Positions 13,024-20,465 are shown, numbered from the stretch's first letter. The stretch is DNA of 23,585 nt from CAZVBV01 sp964578905 (GCA_964578905.1 CAZOER010000011.1:1-23585); one strand, 5' to 3'. Translations and numbers: made by a program. Notes: generated by a model not told the origin, from the letters alone.

Positions 13024-14672
13024 TGAAAAAAATCTGTGCCGTGAGCGGGGCAGGATTTGAAATCACTGATGGTGATGTGGCGTATTATGAAAAGATGGGG
13101 ATTCCTATTCCAACTCTCTGTCCAGATGAAAGGGAACGAAGGCGACTTTCGTGGAGAAACGAACGGAGTCTCTACAAACGGACCTGTGATTTTTGTGAAA
13201 AAAACATCATTTCCATTCATCACGATAAATCAAAATTTCCGGTGTACTGCAACAAATGTTGGTTTGGAAATGAGTTTGATGCGACAAAGTACGGACGTGA
13301 TTTTGATTTCTCTCGACCTTTTTTCGAACAGTTTCGAGAGCTCTATGATGAAGTTCCACAACTTGCCATCATCAATGACAACGGAACGAAAAGTGAAAAT
13401 TCAGAATATTGTCAGGATGTTTCGAATGCAAAAAATTGTTATCTCGTAATTGGGAGTTGGTTTGTAAGAGATTCATTCTATTCAGTGGATATTAATCATG
13501 TGCGAGATGTGATGGATTGTCGATCAGTGATTATCGAAAGTGAGCTTTGTTATGAATGTATTGATTGTCAGCGCATTTATAATTGTGTTTTCTTGCAGGA
13601 TTGTCAGAACTGTCACGACTGTTGGTTTCTCAAAGACTGTATCGGGTGTTCGAATTGTTTCGGATGTGTGAACCTGCGGAACAAAGAGTATTACTTTCTC
13701 AATGAGAAATGTACAAAAGAGGAATATCAGAAGAAAGTTGATGATTTAGAGCTCCACAGACATTCCAATCTCAGTGGGATGAGAGATAATTTTATGAAAT
13801 TTGTACGAAAATTTCCACACCGAAGTGAGCAATTTTTTAATACCACCGGATGCGTTGGAGACCATTTGTACAACTGTAAAAACATGCTTGGCTTTAATGT
13901 TTTTAATGGGGAAGAAAGTAAATTCATTGATCGAGCGGATGCTCCCAAACACTGTTACGATCTTGTACAAACAGGAGGTCCACAATGGTGTTGTGATTGT
14001 ATTACGCCTGATAGTTCATACATGGTGGTTTTTTCTTCATAGTGTTGGAACTGTAAAAACACGGCATGTTCGGATAACTGTCGGGGGAGTGGAGATTTGT
14101 TTGGTTGTATTTCTTTGCAAAGAAAAAATTACTGCATTCTCAACAAACAATATTCCAAAGAAGACTACTTCGCGCTTCGTGAAAAAATCATCGAACACAT
14201 GAAAAAAACGGGTGAATGGGGCGAGTTCTTTCCCATTGAAATGTCGCCCTTTGGATACAATGAGGCGGATGTTTTTGAATACCATCCTTTGAGTAAGGAA
14301 GAAGTTCTCAAGCGCGGTTGGCACTGGAAAGAAGCGGAGAAAGTCGATTATAAACCAGCGACACTTTCGACCATCCCTGATTCAATTCATGACGTACGAG
14401 ATAATATCTGTGATGAAATTCTTGCCTGCGAAGCATGTAAGAAAAACTACAAGATCCAACCAGCAGAATTTAAGTTTTATCAGCAGATGAAACTCCCGAT
14501 TCCGCATAAGTGTTTCGACTGTCGGCATGCAGATCGGATGGCGATTCGAAATCCCCAGAAACTCTTTGAACGCGCTTGCGATGAGTGCTCTGCCCCCATT
14601 AAAACCACGTTCTCATCTGAAAAAAAGGAACAAGTGTTTTGTGAGAAATGCTATCTCCAGCTCGTAAAATGA
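13023..14672 (+). pseudogene. Cys-rich zinc-ribbon-like protein 2, interrupted by an in-frame TAG
   Basis: Paralogue of the preceding gene with the same order of modules: N-terminal CAVSGAGFEITD ... IPIPTLCPDERERRR ... CDFC ... CNKCW, central CxxC arrays with NCFGCVNLRNKEY, WGEFFPIEMSPFGYNE, and C-terminal CEACKKNYKIQP ... IPHKCFDCRHADRMAIRNP ... CDECSAP ... CEKCY. A TAG at 14040-14042 follows ...VVFSS. Reading on in the same frame gives CWNCKNTACSDNCRGSGDLF and the rest of the family without another break, for 549 codons excluding the final stop but counting the TAG, nearly the length of paralogue 1. It is therefore one gene with a single nonsense codon: a new mutation, a sequencing error, or readthrough. 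If the TAG is obeyed, a 339-residue fragment results, with restart possible at ATG 14097. ATG 13023 overlaps the previous stop; the end overlaps the next start as ATGA. Confidence 0.8.
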
Positions 14673-15229
14673 GACACGGTATTCTTCTTGTGACGGCGCT
14701 ACTCCTCACTGCCTGCAGTTCCGTATTGCCGGACAAGTCCGCGAATTTGGAGGACTTTATTCCTGCTGAAGAGAGTGCTGAACAAATAATGTGTTCAAAA
14801 GAATTCTCTTTTGTTCTCGATCACTTCGATAACAATTGCTATTGGACAGAGCTCGAACGAGTAGTGGATGGAGACACACTGATCATCGCTGACGGCGTTC
14901 GGGTGCGATTTATCGGGATTGATACTCCAGAGACAAAAGACCCGCGTAAACCCCTTCAGAAGTTCGGTCCGGAGGCATCGGGGAAGACGAAGGAACTCTT
15001 GTCAGAATCTTCAAGAATATGTTTGCTCTCTGACCCCGATGGAGATGAGCTGGATAAATATGGACGACGGTTGGCGTACATCTTCACCGAATCGGGAGTG
15101 GATGTGAATGCAGAACTTTTGAAATCAGGACACGCGAAGGGGTACTTTTATTTTCCCTTCACGAGAAAGGAAGAGTTTCAGTGTTACGCAAAAAAAGCGA
15201 AGGAAGCAGGAGTAGGGATGTGGGAGTAA
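14669..15229 (+). CDS. Thermonuclease-like (SNase) lipoprotein
   Basis: Probable secreted, lipid-anchored nuclease of the staphylococcal nuclease family, which cuts DNA and RNA using calcium. Residues 1-16 form a lipoprotein signal (MRHGILLVTALLLTAC, lipobox LTAC, Cys16), then a 45-residue spacer and an SNase domain (about 60-186). Active-site positions are all visible: Arg80 and Asp85/Glu88 in VRFIGIDTPE, and Arg133 in KYGRRLAYIF. The DGDT loop at 67-70 and NAELLKSGHAKGY near 147 are also typical. The start ATG overlaps the previous stop (ATGA), making it last in the pdxS operon; an upstream ATG (14648) would spoil the signal peptide. A nuclease at the cell surface would suit nucleotide scavenging in a small-genome bacterium (inference). 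Confidence 0.88.
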   Translation: MRHGILLVTALLLTACSSVLPDKSANLEDFIPAEESAEQIMCSKEFSFVLDHFDNNCYWTELERVVDGDTLIIADGVRVRFIGIDTPETKDPRKPLQKFGPEASGKTKELLSESSRICLLSDPDGDELDKYGRRLAYIFTESGVDVNAELLKSGHAKGYFYFPFTRKEEFQCYAKKAKEAGVGMWE

Positions 15230-15302
15230 ATACACTCATTGTCATGCCGGAATTCCGGAGGAATATCCGGTATCCATTATCTTGTTTGATATCGGAAGGA
15301 AT

Positions 15303-15339
15303 GTTCTTTTTGTAATCAAAAAGAACCAAAAACTTTTGG
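15303..15339. terminator. Back-to-back hairpins between convergent transcripts
   Basis: GTTCTTTTT (15303-15311) and AAAAAGAAC (15318-15326) form a 9-bp stem with a 6-nt loop; CCAAAA/TTTTGG (15326-15331, 15334-15339) follows at once. The segment sits between the nuclease gene (+) and the exported protein (-). A bidirectional terminator role is possible, but the stems are AT-rich and lack a clean T tract. Confidence 0.35.
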
Positions 15340-15450
15340 TGACGAGAAAACTCGCTTTCATTGGCATAGCACAAAATTGCCGAGTCCCGATGGCGCTCAA
15401 ACACTTCTCGTCCCCAAACCCCCAAGAGATAGCACTTTAAAGTTTGTCGA

Positions 15451-16341
15451 CTACTTCTTTTTCTCTACTTCAAACGGGACGTCTTTCCAGTTCTGGTGTG
15501 ATGGAATTCCGTTTTTATCGATATCTAATTTTTCCGCTGATTTCTCATTTCGTTTTGCGAATTTCTTCACGGTCATGATCAATATCCCGAGTCCCACAAC
15601 GAGGAGAATCACAGGGAAAAGATCGTTTACACTGATGGATTTGAACCATCCAAAGGCAAAACCTTCAGCATCGCTTGATTGTTTCCAGAGTTCCTCCCAG
15701 ATAGCGGGTAATTCCTTTGCGAGAGCACCACGTGCGAATTCTTCATCATGGAGAAGCAGGGGAGCAATAGCTTTTATTTCTCCTTCTGCAGACACGCCTT
15801 GAATTTCCATGCGAGTCTTCATAGCTTTCTCAAATTTTCCAACAAAGAACACATCACTGAATCCAATCGATTCGATCTGTGCTGGGTAGACTTCAGAGAC
15901 ATTTCCTCCAAACGTTGCGGTTACATTTTGCAACAACGTTGGTTCAAGATTTTCTAAAGCAAAGGCTTCGAAATCTTCCAATGCCGTATCAACGTCATTT
16001 ACTTCAAAGTTGGTAAATCCATCTTCGTCGTCTCCGAGGAAGATAAGTCGATTATTTTTACTCTGCTCGTATTTTTCTACTTCATCAGCAGGGATTACTT
16101 TTCCTCCAAATTCTCGTAAGAAGGGAAGGAGTTCCTCATATTTTCCTTCGTCTTTTGTATCGTAATTCGCTACGAAAATATTCTGAATCGGGAGTGGAAT
16201 ATTGTTCACTCCTGGGAAAATACGAACCATAAAGAATCCTGGTACTTCAGCTGTTCTTGTCGTTTCAAATTCAAAACTCTGCGCGAAAGCAGATGAAGCT
16301 CCGAGCAAACTCATCAAGAAAAATAACAGAATCTTTTTCAT
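15451..16341 (-). CDS. Exported membrane-anchored protein, unknown function, 296 aa
   Basis: Not recognised beyond topology. Residues 1-20 are a clear signal peptide (MKKILLFFLMSLLGASSAFA, AxA cleavage before QSFEFE). A soluble acidic domain of about 205 residues follows (FFMVRIFPGVNNIPL, NRLIFLGDDEDGFTNFEVND, FGGNVSEVYPAQIESIGFSD). Then comes one membrane segment near residues 238-258 (LFPVILLVVGLGILIMTVKKFAKR) with a basic cytoplasmic tail ending in EVEKKK. So the bulk faces outside. It lies downstream of, and on the same strand as, the M23/SLH gene, 86 bp apart, but has its own consensus TTGACA promoter ending 7 nt before the ATG. The context suggests an envelope role. Confidence 0.75.
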   Translation of the reverse strand: MKKILLFFLMSLLGASSAFAQSFEFETTRTAEVPGFFMVRIFPGVNNIPLPIQNIFVANYDTKDEGKYEELLPFLREFGGKVIPADEVEKYEQSKNNRLIFLGDDEDGFTNFEVNDVDTALEDFEAFALENLEPTLLQNVTATFGGNVSEVYPAQIESIGFSDVFFVGKFEKAMKTRMEIQGVSAEGEIKAIAPLLLHDEEFARGALAKELPAIWEELWKQSSDAEGFAFGWFKSISVNDLFPVILLVVGLGILIMTVKKFAKRNEKSAEKLDIDKNGIPSHQNWKDVPFEVEKKK

Positions 16342-16348
16342 TAGTCTG

Positions 16349-16385
16349 TTTTTAGCAAAATAACAAGATTTGTCAAGTTATCTTG
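16349..16385 (-). promoter_or_regulatory. Promoter of the exported-protein gene with overlapping inverted repeat
   Basis: On the minus strand, TTGACA (16371-16376) and TAAAAA (16349-16354) are 16 bp apart; the -10 ends 7 nt before ATG 16341, so the mRNA is nearly leaderless. An inverted repeat CAAGAT-N10-ATCTTG (16364-16369, 16380-16385) encloses the -35 and may be an operator. Confidence 0.5.
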
Positions 16386-16427
16386 GATTCAAACATATAG
16401 AGTAAGGGTGCCTTGTAAAATTCTGAA

Positions 16428-18413
16428 TTATCGAATCTCACTAATCTTATAAATCACCTCGGCAGCTTCGGCACGAGTGATTGGTTGGCTGGGAACAACG
16501 TATCCACCACGTTTTGTTCCGATCAAGCTGTAGGTTTTGGCAAAGGCAAAGTACGGTGCAAACCATGCATCGCCTGCGACATCTCGGTAGGGACTCGTCG
16601 CTAAGTTTTCATTTACACTGTGTCCTGCTGTCAAAATCGCAACCTTCAAGAATTCTGCTCGAGAAATAGTATTTCCTGGTTTGAATTGTCCGTCTCCATA
16701 TCCTTTCACGATTCCTCGCGCGGCGGCTGTGGCGATGTAATTCGCGAACCATTCATTTCGTGGAACATCAGGAAAGTCGGTACTTCCCGCTTCCACGACA
16801 ATGTTATTTCCTTCGAGAAGAATCTTCACGGCTTCTGCACGATTGAGTGTTCCGTCAGGTTTAAATGTTCCGTCAGGATATCCTCCCACGATTCCCTCTT
16901 GTTTTAAATACTTGATTGCATCAGCAGAACTGTGTGATACAGGCACATCTGAGAAGATTTGTGCTCGGAGACTCTTTGACCTGATCTCCCCGAAATCCCC
17001 ATTCGCAACGAGTTTAAAGGTTCGATCGGAATCAGTTTTTACTCGTACCTCCGCGACACCATTGTTGAAGTCATTTGCATGAAGCTTCCGTGGTTCAATG
17101 TCTGCTAAGTGATGGAGTGTTGAAGAAATTTCAATTCCAGCGGTTGCGATTAAGTTCGCTCGAACTTTCACAACTTTCTCTTCTCCAGGAATAAAGATCC
17201 GATCTGTTTGAAATGCGAAGGTTGAATCCCCACTAATTTGCTCAACAGGTGTTTGTTCTACGACAGGTGGTTCGATAACAACGGGGGTAATATCCTCAAT
17301 TGGTGTCGGTGTAGGAGCTTCTTCCCTCTCCGAGATACCAGAGGATTCATCCGTCGAAGCCACCAATTTCTGATCAACGTAGCTCGTAAACTGTGTCACA
17401 AAGTTCATTGGGTGCACGGTGTATTTCACGGCGTTTGCTTTTCCAATACCTTGCTGTACCGCATCAAAATATGAATTGAGACCAGCGCTTGTTACGTCTG
17501 CCCACATGAATGGCCAGTACAATTTAAACGGTGCATCAACGCGATCGATTTGAAAATGAAGATGGGCTGCTGTTGCCATTCCACTGTCTCCTGATTTTCC
17601 AATAATATCTCCCTTTGTAATCTTTTGTCCTTCTCGTACATTGATTTCATCAAGGTGCGCATATCCAGAAAACAGAGTTGTTTTCTTACTTGGATCAGCG
17701 GGATCGGGAATATCTACATGAGCAATTACCACATGGTTTCCAAAGTCTGTTCTTTTTTCTGCCGTCTTGTACACAATCCCATTGGCGATAGCTCGAATCG
17801 GCGTTCCGATAGGAAGTTTGATATCGAGTCCTGTATGAGATCCTGAGTTTTCTGTTCCATCGAGAGCATAATTCCCAAGATGTGGTACGGGATAGGTGAT
17901 GTATGAATTTCGCTCAGTCGTACTCGCGGTATTATAATTTTTTCCTTTTTGAAACGTTGATGGATTGTATTCTGGCAAAGCCATCAATTTATTTTGTGGC
18001 AGTTGGTTATATCGCATTTTTCGCTCTGCGTCTGACAAGGCTACCCAGTTTGGAACGTTCTCTACGGGAGTAACGGTTCCAGTGAAGTGCGTCGCAGGAA
18101 GTCCGATGAGACTTGTTTTCAATTGAAATGAATAGTCGCTCACCAGTCCAGATCCAAGCAAAGAAACAAATCCAATTGCAATCAAGAAGTAGGCGAGAGG
18201 GTTTTCTCTGAAGAATCGTTTCCAGACAAAATGTTTTCGACGGATTGGTTTTTGTTTAAATCCGTGATCAAACCATTGTAAAGAAATCTTTACTTTCTTC
18301 GCTTCACAAAAGGCTTTTTTTGATACTTTTTCAACCTCCTTTCGATTCGTGACAAGAGCGATTACCGCTCCAACCGTGAAAAGGAAGATGAGAATTCGAA
18401 ATAATTTTTTCAT
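16428..18413 (-). CDS. M23 (LytM) peptidase with three S-layer-homology repeats
   Basis: Envelope protein of 661 residues. Two hydrophobic segments (about 5-22 and 73-90) flank a basic linker, so the N-terminus is probably a hairpin anchor. The M23 metallopeptidase domain (about 175-300) keeps the zinc ligands His193 and Asp197 (SGSHTGLDIKLPIGTPI) and His286 of HLHFQI, plus His284 and YAHL at 251-254, so it should cleave peptidoglycan cross-bridges. A Pro/Thr/Glu linker (about 365-395) and a strand-rich domain (about 395-485) follow. Three SLH repeats come last (487-533, 547-593, 609-656), each with FxDV, a G-x-x-x-GYxDGxFKP loop or remnant, and TRAE/SRAE/NRAE. SLH repeats usually bind pyruvylated wall polymers, tying the enzyme to the cell wall. 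It likely remodels the envelope. Confidence 0.9.
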   Translation of the reverse strand: MKKLFRILIFLFTVGAVIALVTNRKEVEKVSKKAFCEAKKVKISLQWFDHGFKQKPIRRKHFVWKRFFRENPLAYFLIAIGFVSLLGSGLVSDYSFQLKTSLIGLPATHFTGTVTPVENVPNWVALSDAERKMRYNQLPQNKLMALPEYNPSTFQKGKNYNTASTTERNSYITYPVPHLGNYALDGTENSGSHTGLDIKLPIGTPIRAIANGIVYKTAEKRTDFGNHVVIAHVDIPDPADPSKKTTLFSGYAHLDEINVREGQKITKGDIIGKSGDSGMATAAHLHFQIDRVDAPFKLYWPFMWADVTSAGLNSYFDAVQQGIGKANAVKYTVHPMNFVTQFTSYVDQKLVASTDESSGISEREEAPTPTPIEDITPVVIEPPVVEQTPVEQISGDSTFAFQTDRIFIPGEEKVVKVRANLIATAGIEISSTLHHLADIEPRKLHANDFNNGVAEVRVKTDSDRTFKLVANGDFGEIRSKSLRAQIFSDVPVSHSSADAIKYLKQEGIVGGYPDGTFKPDGTLNRAEAVKILLEGNNIVVEAGSTDFPDVPRNEWFANYIATAAARGIVKGYGDGQFKPGNTISRAEFLKVAILTAGHSVNENLATSPYRDVAGDAWFAPYFAFAKTYSLIGTKRGGYVVPSQPITRAEAAEVIYKISEIR

Positions 18414-18434
18414 ATAAAGTGACTAAATCCCTTT

Positions 18435-18463
18435 ATTCTAGCACAAATCAGGCAAAAACTCAA
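18435..18463 (-). promoter_or_regulatory. Promoter of the M23/SLH gene
   Basis: On the minus strand, TTGAGT (18458-18463) and TAGAAT (18435-18440) are separated by exactly 17 bp, a good sigma-70 pair. The start would be near 18428, giving a leader of about 15 nt with no Shine-Dalgarno. Confidence 0.65.
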
Positions 18464-18471
18464 CTGAAAAC

Positions 18472-18499
18472 TTGAACAAAAAACGATTGTGATTACAAT
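18472..18499 (+). promoter_or_regulatory. Promoter of tRNA-Arg
   Basis: TTGAAC (18472-18477), 16-bp spacer, TACAAT (18494-18499); the first tRNA base is 20 nt after the -10. It diverges from the M23/SLH promoter with only 8 bp between the two -35 boxes. Confidence 0.6.
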
Positions 18500-18518
18500 C
18501 CGTTCGTTCTTCAGAAAT

Positions 18519-18595
18519 GCACGCGTAGCTCAGCTGGATAGAGCACCGGTCTTCGGAACCGGGTGTCGGGGGTTCGAATCCCTCCGCGTGTACCA
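18519..18595 (+). tRNA. tRNA-Arg (anticodon TCG), CCA encoded
   Basis: The 77 nt fold as a complete cloverleaf. The acceptor stem is GCACGCG/CGCGTGT (one G-U at the first pair), the D arm GCTC/GAGC, and the anticodon stem CCGGT/ACCGG with the 7-nt loop CTTCGGA. A 5-nt variable loop follows, then the T arm GGGGG-TTCGAAT-CCCTC. The discriminator is A and CCA is genomically encoded. The anticodon TCG decodes CGN arginine codons, CGA in particular. The 3' half GAATCCCTCCGC reappears several times downstream. Confidence 0.95.
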
Positions 18596-18598
18596 CAC

Positions 18599-18641
18599 AA
18601 GAAAAAATCTATACCCCCAAAGGGGGCATGGATTTTTTCTT
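18599..18641 (+). terminator. Strong intrinsic terminator after tRNA-Arg
   Basis: The 20-bp imperfect stem (18599-18618 with 18622-18641) begins AAGAAAAAATC, closes with CCCCC-AAA-GGGGG, and ends in GATTTTTTCTT. Two of 20 positions are not Watson-Crick pairs. The flanking A and T runs make it work on both strands. Confidence 0.85.
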
Positions 18642-18655
18642 ATTTGCTTCGCAAA

Positions 18656-18757
18656 CGGAGGGATGAGAAGCGGGTTCGACACGAAAAATGAGCGAAGCGA
18701 TTATTTGAGTGCTCGAGTAGGCGAACGAAGTGAGTCGTGAGGAGAGAATCCCTCCGC
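18656..18757. repeat. tRNA-like element bounded by inverted CGGAGGGAT / ATCCCTCCG
   Basis: CGGAGGGAT (18656-18664) pairs perfectly with ATCCCTCCG (18748-18756). Just inside the left arm is GCGGGTTCGA, and the right end carries GAATCCCTCCGC (18746-18757), identical to the tRNA-Arg 3' arm. Together they look like the two halves of a T arm split by about 70 nt of GCGAAGCG/GAACGAAG-rich sequence. I recall similar blocks downstream of tRNA genes in CPR-like genomes, but cannot name the family. Not a functional tRNA: no anticodon arm is seen. Confidence 0.55.
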
Positions 18758-18776
18758 CTATCAGCCATATGTTAAA

Positions 18777-18804
18777 GGCAGCAACTCGGTGAGGAGCTGC
18801 TGCC
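18777..18804 (-). terminator. Hairpin after the 301-aa gene
   Basis: GGCAGCA (18777-18783) and TGCTGCC (18798-18804) form a 7-bp GC-rich stem with a possible inner CTC/GAG; on the minus strand it is followed by TTTAAC, 16 bp past the stop codon. Plausible terminator with a weak T tract. Confidence 0.45.
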
Positions 18805-18820
18805 AGTTAGTCTTTGATAA

Positions 18821-19726
18821 TTAGTTTTGAGTTAAATCCATTTCCATGATTTTATTAAAGTAATCTAATGGATATAAATCATCCTCAGGATAATTCTTTA
18901 ATTGATCTTGAAAATTAGTACGAAAATCTTCATTTTCAAAAATTGATTGAAAAAGAGCAACACGATATGGATTATCGTATTTGTAGATTTCGAACAAAGC
19001 ATAGTATTCTAGAAATGTTTCTAATAGTACCCGATGTAATCTTTTCTGGAGATCTTCAGCAGGAAATTCGTAGTTACCAGTGTATTTTCCGTTGATCTCT
19101 CCCCATAAAGTTCGGTTAACAAATTTGTGAGTGTGTGCAAATCCAGAATGTCGGTCGTCCATCATTTTAAGAGCGGAGAAATAGTAACTATCTTCTTCTG
19201 TTTCCCATGATTTAATGGATGATCTCGAGAGTCCATAAAGAGTGAAAAACTCTAGTGTATCCTTGCAGTGTACAATTTTAACAAAAAATTTAGCATGCTC
19301 TCTTATCTGAGAAAGATTGATACTGTCAGATGTTTGGCAATGCCATTTGTAGAGGAATTCATTAAAACCATGAGTAAGACGTATGTCGCCCTGCTTAGGA
19401 ATACATAGTCTAAGCTTGGATTCTTCAGATAGTCTCAGGTTTTCTTTTGCCCTGTTAGCGCGTTCCTGGAGATCTTCAGCAGGAAGTTCGTAATCTTCTC
19501 TTAAAATCTTAAGAAGAATAGAGTCATGTAACACCATGTATGCATAATAATCAGCTTCGGACTTAATTTCGCTCAAGTTGAACCGCTTGTTTTCTTTGGA
19601 TTCTTTGTCCATTATGCTCTTCATAAGAACGATATTGCTATCTTCTTTTTTCCCTAAAGAGATTATCAAAACAAGTGCAGTTACAATGATAATTGCTCCA
19701 ATTGTGTAAATTTTTGAATTTTTCAT
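18821..19726 (-). CDS. Membrane-anchored hypothetical protein, 301 aa
   Basis: Not recognised. Residues 6-24 (IYTIGAIIIVTALVLIISL) are a signal anchor; the rest is soluble, charged, aromatic- and Leu-rich and likely helical. The motif Y-E-[LF]-PAEDLQ-[EK]-R occurs twice, near residues 79 and 219, exactly 140 codons apart, and the DNA for it is 26/27 identical (19046-19072 and 19466-19492) while flanking residues are unrelated. The gene looks more AT-rich than dnaB or pdxS. It lies alone between two copies of the tRNA-3'-end repeat and has no visible link to neighbours, suggesting acquired cargo. The terminal LTQN ends beside a hairpin terminator. Confidence 0.7.
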   Translation of the reverse strand: MKNSKIYTIGAIIIVTALVLIISLGKKEDSNIVLMKSIMDKESKENKRFNLSEIKSEADYYAYMVLHDSILLKILREDYELPAEDLQERANRAKENLRLSEESKLRLCIPKQGDIRLTHGFNEFLYKWHCQTSDSINLSQIREHAKFFVKIVHCKDTLEFFTLYGLSRSSIKSWETEEDSYYFSALKMMDDRHSGFAHTHKFVNRTLWGEINGKYTGNYEFPAEDLQKRLHRVLLETFLEYYALFEIYKYDNPYRVALFQSIFENEDFRTNFQDQLKNYPEDDLYPLDYFNKIMEMDLTQN

Positions 19727-19954
19727 GATATCTTTATTTTGATTTGTTCCTAAATATGCAGATTTATACCTGCGTTAATTGCTCTATATACCGTGATAAA
19801 CAGAGCAACTAACGCAAGTTTTTCAAAACGTAATTTCAAAGATCTATCTGTGAAATCTAATTACTTAAAGCGTAATAAGAAATCAACATTATAAGTTTAC
19901 CATAAAAAATAAAAAAGTCAACAAGGGTTTTACAATAAGAAAGGGATAGTGCGG

Positions 19955-19968
19955 AGTAATCCCTCCGC
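19955..19968. repeat. tRNA-Arg 3'-end repeat copy (AATCCCTCCGC)
   Basis: AATCCCTCCGC at 19958-19968 equals the tRNA-Arg 3' arm (18577-18587). The extended form AGTAATCCCTCC (19955-19966) recurs exactly at 20418-20429. Confidence 0.7.
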
Positions 19969-19980
19969 CTTCAGAGACTA

Positions 19981-20009
19981 TTGACACTAGTCACGTATAA
20001 TTGTATAAT
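19981..20009 (+). promoter_or_regulatory. Perfect-consensus sigma-70 promoter
   Basis: TTGACA (19981-19986), exactly 17 bp, TATAAT (20004-20009): both hexamers perfect. The predicted start is near 20016, leader about 17 nt. Such strength in front of a small unknown gene is notable. Confidence 0.85.
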
Positions 20010-20032
20010 ACAAGGGAATTAATATTTATATT

Positions 20033-20365
20033 ATGGCAATCGACAAAATTGATGATCATCTTGAGAAAATAAAACAACCAACAGTTGTAGAAAAAGTTTT
20101 TCAGACATTGAAAGATTCCTATACAAGATATGAGTGTTGGAAAGAGGCAGGAAGTATGGAGGAAACTATGCAACGTTTTAGAGATCTTTCCGAGGGAAGG
20201 GCTTCTTTTGAATTAAGTGCAGCTTTTTATTTGAAAAGTATTAAAGATTGTATTTCTACTTGGAAGAAGTTAGGGTTGTATGTTGAACAATACGAAGAGG
20301 AAGTAAAAGAGCTTGAACCAAAAATTTTAAAAGCTTGGAAGATGAAAAACGAAACACGTAGTTAG
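20033..20365 (+). CDS. Hypothetical protein, 110 aa
   Basis: Not recognised. Soluble, charged, almost wholly helical (MAIDKIDDHLEKIKQPTVVE, YEEEVKELEPKILKAWKMKN), with a possible helical-bundle pattern. No signal or membrane segment. It is driven by a perfect-consensus promoter, so probably well expressed. The gene lies alone between tRNA-3'-end repeat copies at 19958 and 20421 and looks AT-rich, consistent with a cassette. The leader is AT-rich (GGGAATTAATATTTATATT), and GGGAA at 20014-20018 is too far and too poor for a good Shine-Dalgarno. Confidence 0.65.
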   Translation: MAIDKIDDHLEKIKQPTVVEKVFQTLKDSYTRYECWKEAGSMEETMQRFRDLSEGRASFELSAAFYLKSIKDCISTWKKLGLYVEQYEEEVKELEPKILKAWKMKNETRS

Positions 20366-20417
20366 GAAACAGATTATTTGAGAGAAGCTGTGGCACAGGA
20401 TACTAAAAGTGTGATTA

Positions 20418-20429
20418 AGTAATCCCTCC
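20418..20429. repeat. tRNA-3'-end repeat copy (AGTAATCCCTCC)
   Basis: Identical to 19955-19966 over 12 bp; it continues CACTTCTTCCATAAAAA, which resembles a more decayed copy at 20789-20816 (AGTATTCCTCCACCTCCTTC). Confidence 0.65.
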
Positions 20430-20451
20430 ACTTCTTCCATAAAAACAATGA

Positions 20452-20457
20452 TATAAT
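20452..20457 (+). promoter_or_regulatory. -10 box of the 87-aa gene
   Basis: Perfect TATAAT in the context TATAATACAA, the same ten bases as at the preceding gene's promoter (20004-20013). It ends 8 nt before ATG 20466. No clear -35. Confidence 0.5.
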
Positions 20458-20465
20458 ACAAAGAA

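Larger units (their letters stand above)
19727..20032. other. AT-rich spacer with long hairpin and tRNA-end repeat
   Basis: No gene. It holds a 15-bp stem with one mismatch (19771-19785 with 19802-19816, arms starting TGCGTTAATTGCTCT) around a 16-nt loop, followed on the plus strand by AGTTTTT. Then come AT-rich DNA, the repeat GCGGAGTAATCCCTCCGC (19951-19968; itself a 6-bp hairpin), and the promoter of the next gene. The hairpin could be a leader structure of the minus-strand gene or a plus-strand terminator. Confidence 0.6.

Noticed and set aside
15377..15450. Small gene between the nuclease and the exported protein
   Set aside because: The open frame mostly lies antisense to the exported-protein gene and shows no recognisable product; the spacer holds only hairpins.
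18660..18740. Coding continuation across tRNA-Arg and its downstream block
   Set aside because: The open frame reads through the tRNA and terminator; no start context or family pattern.
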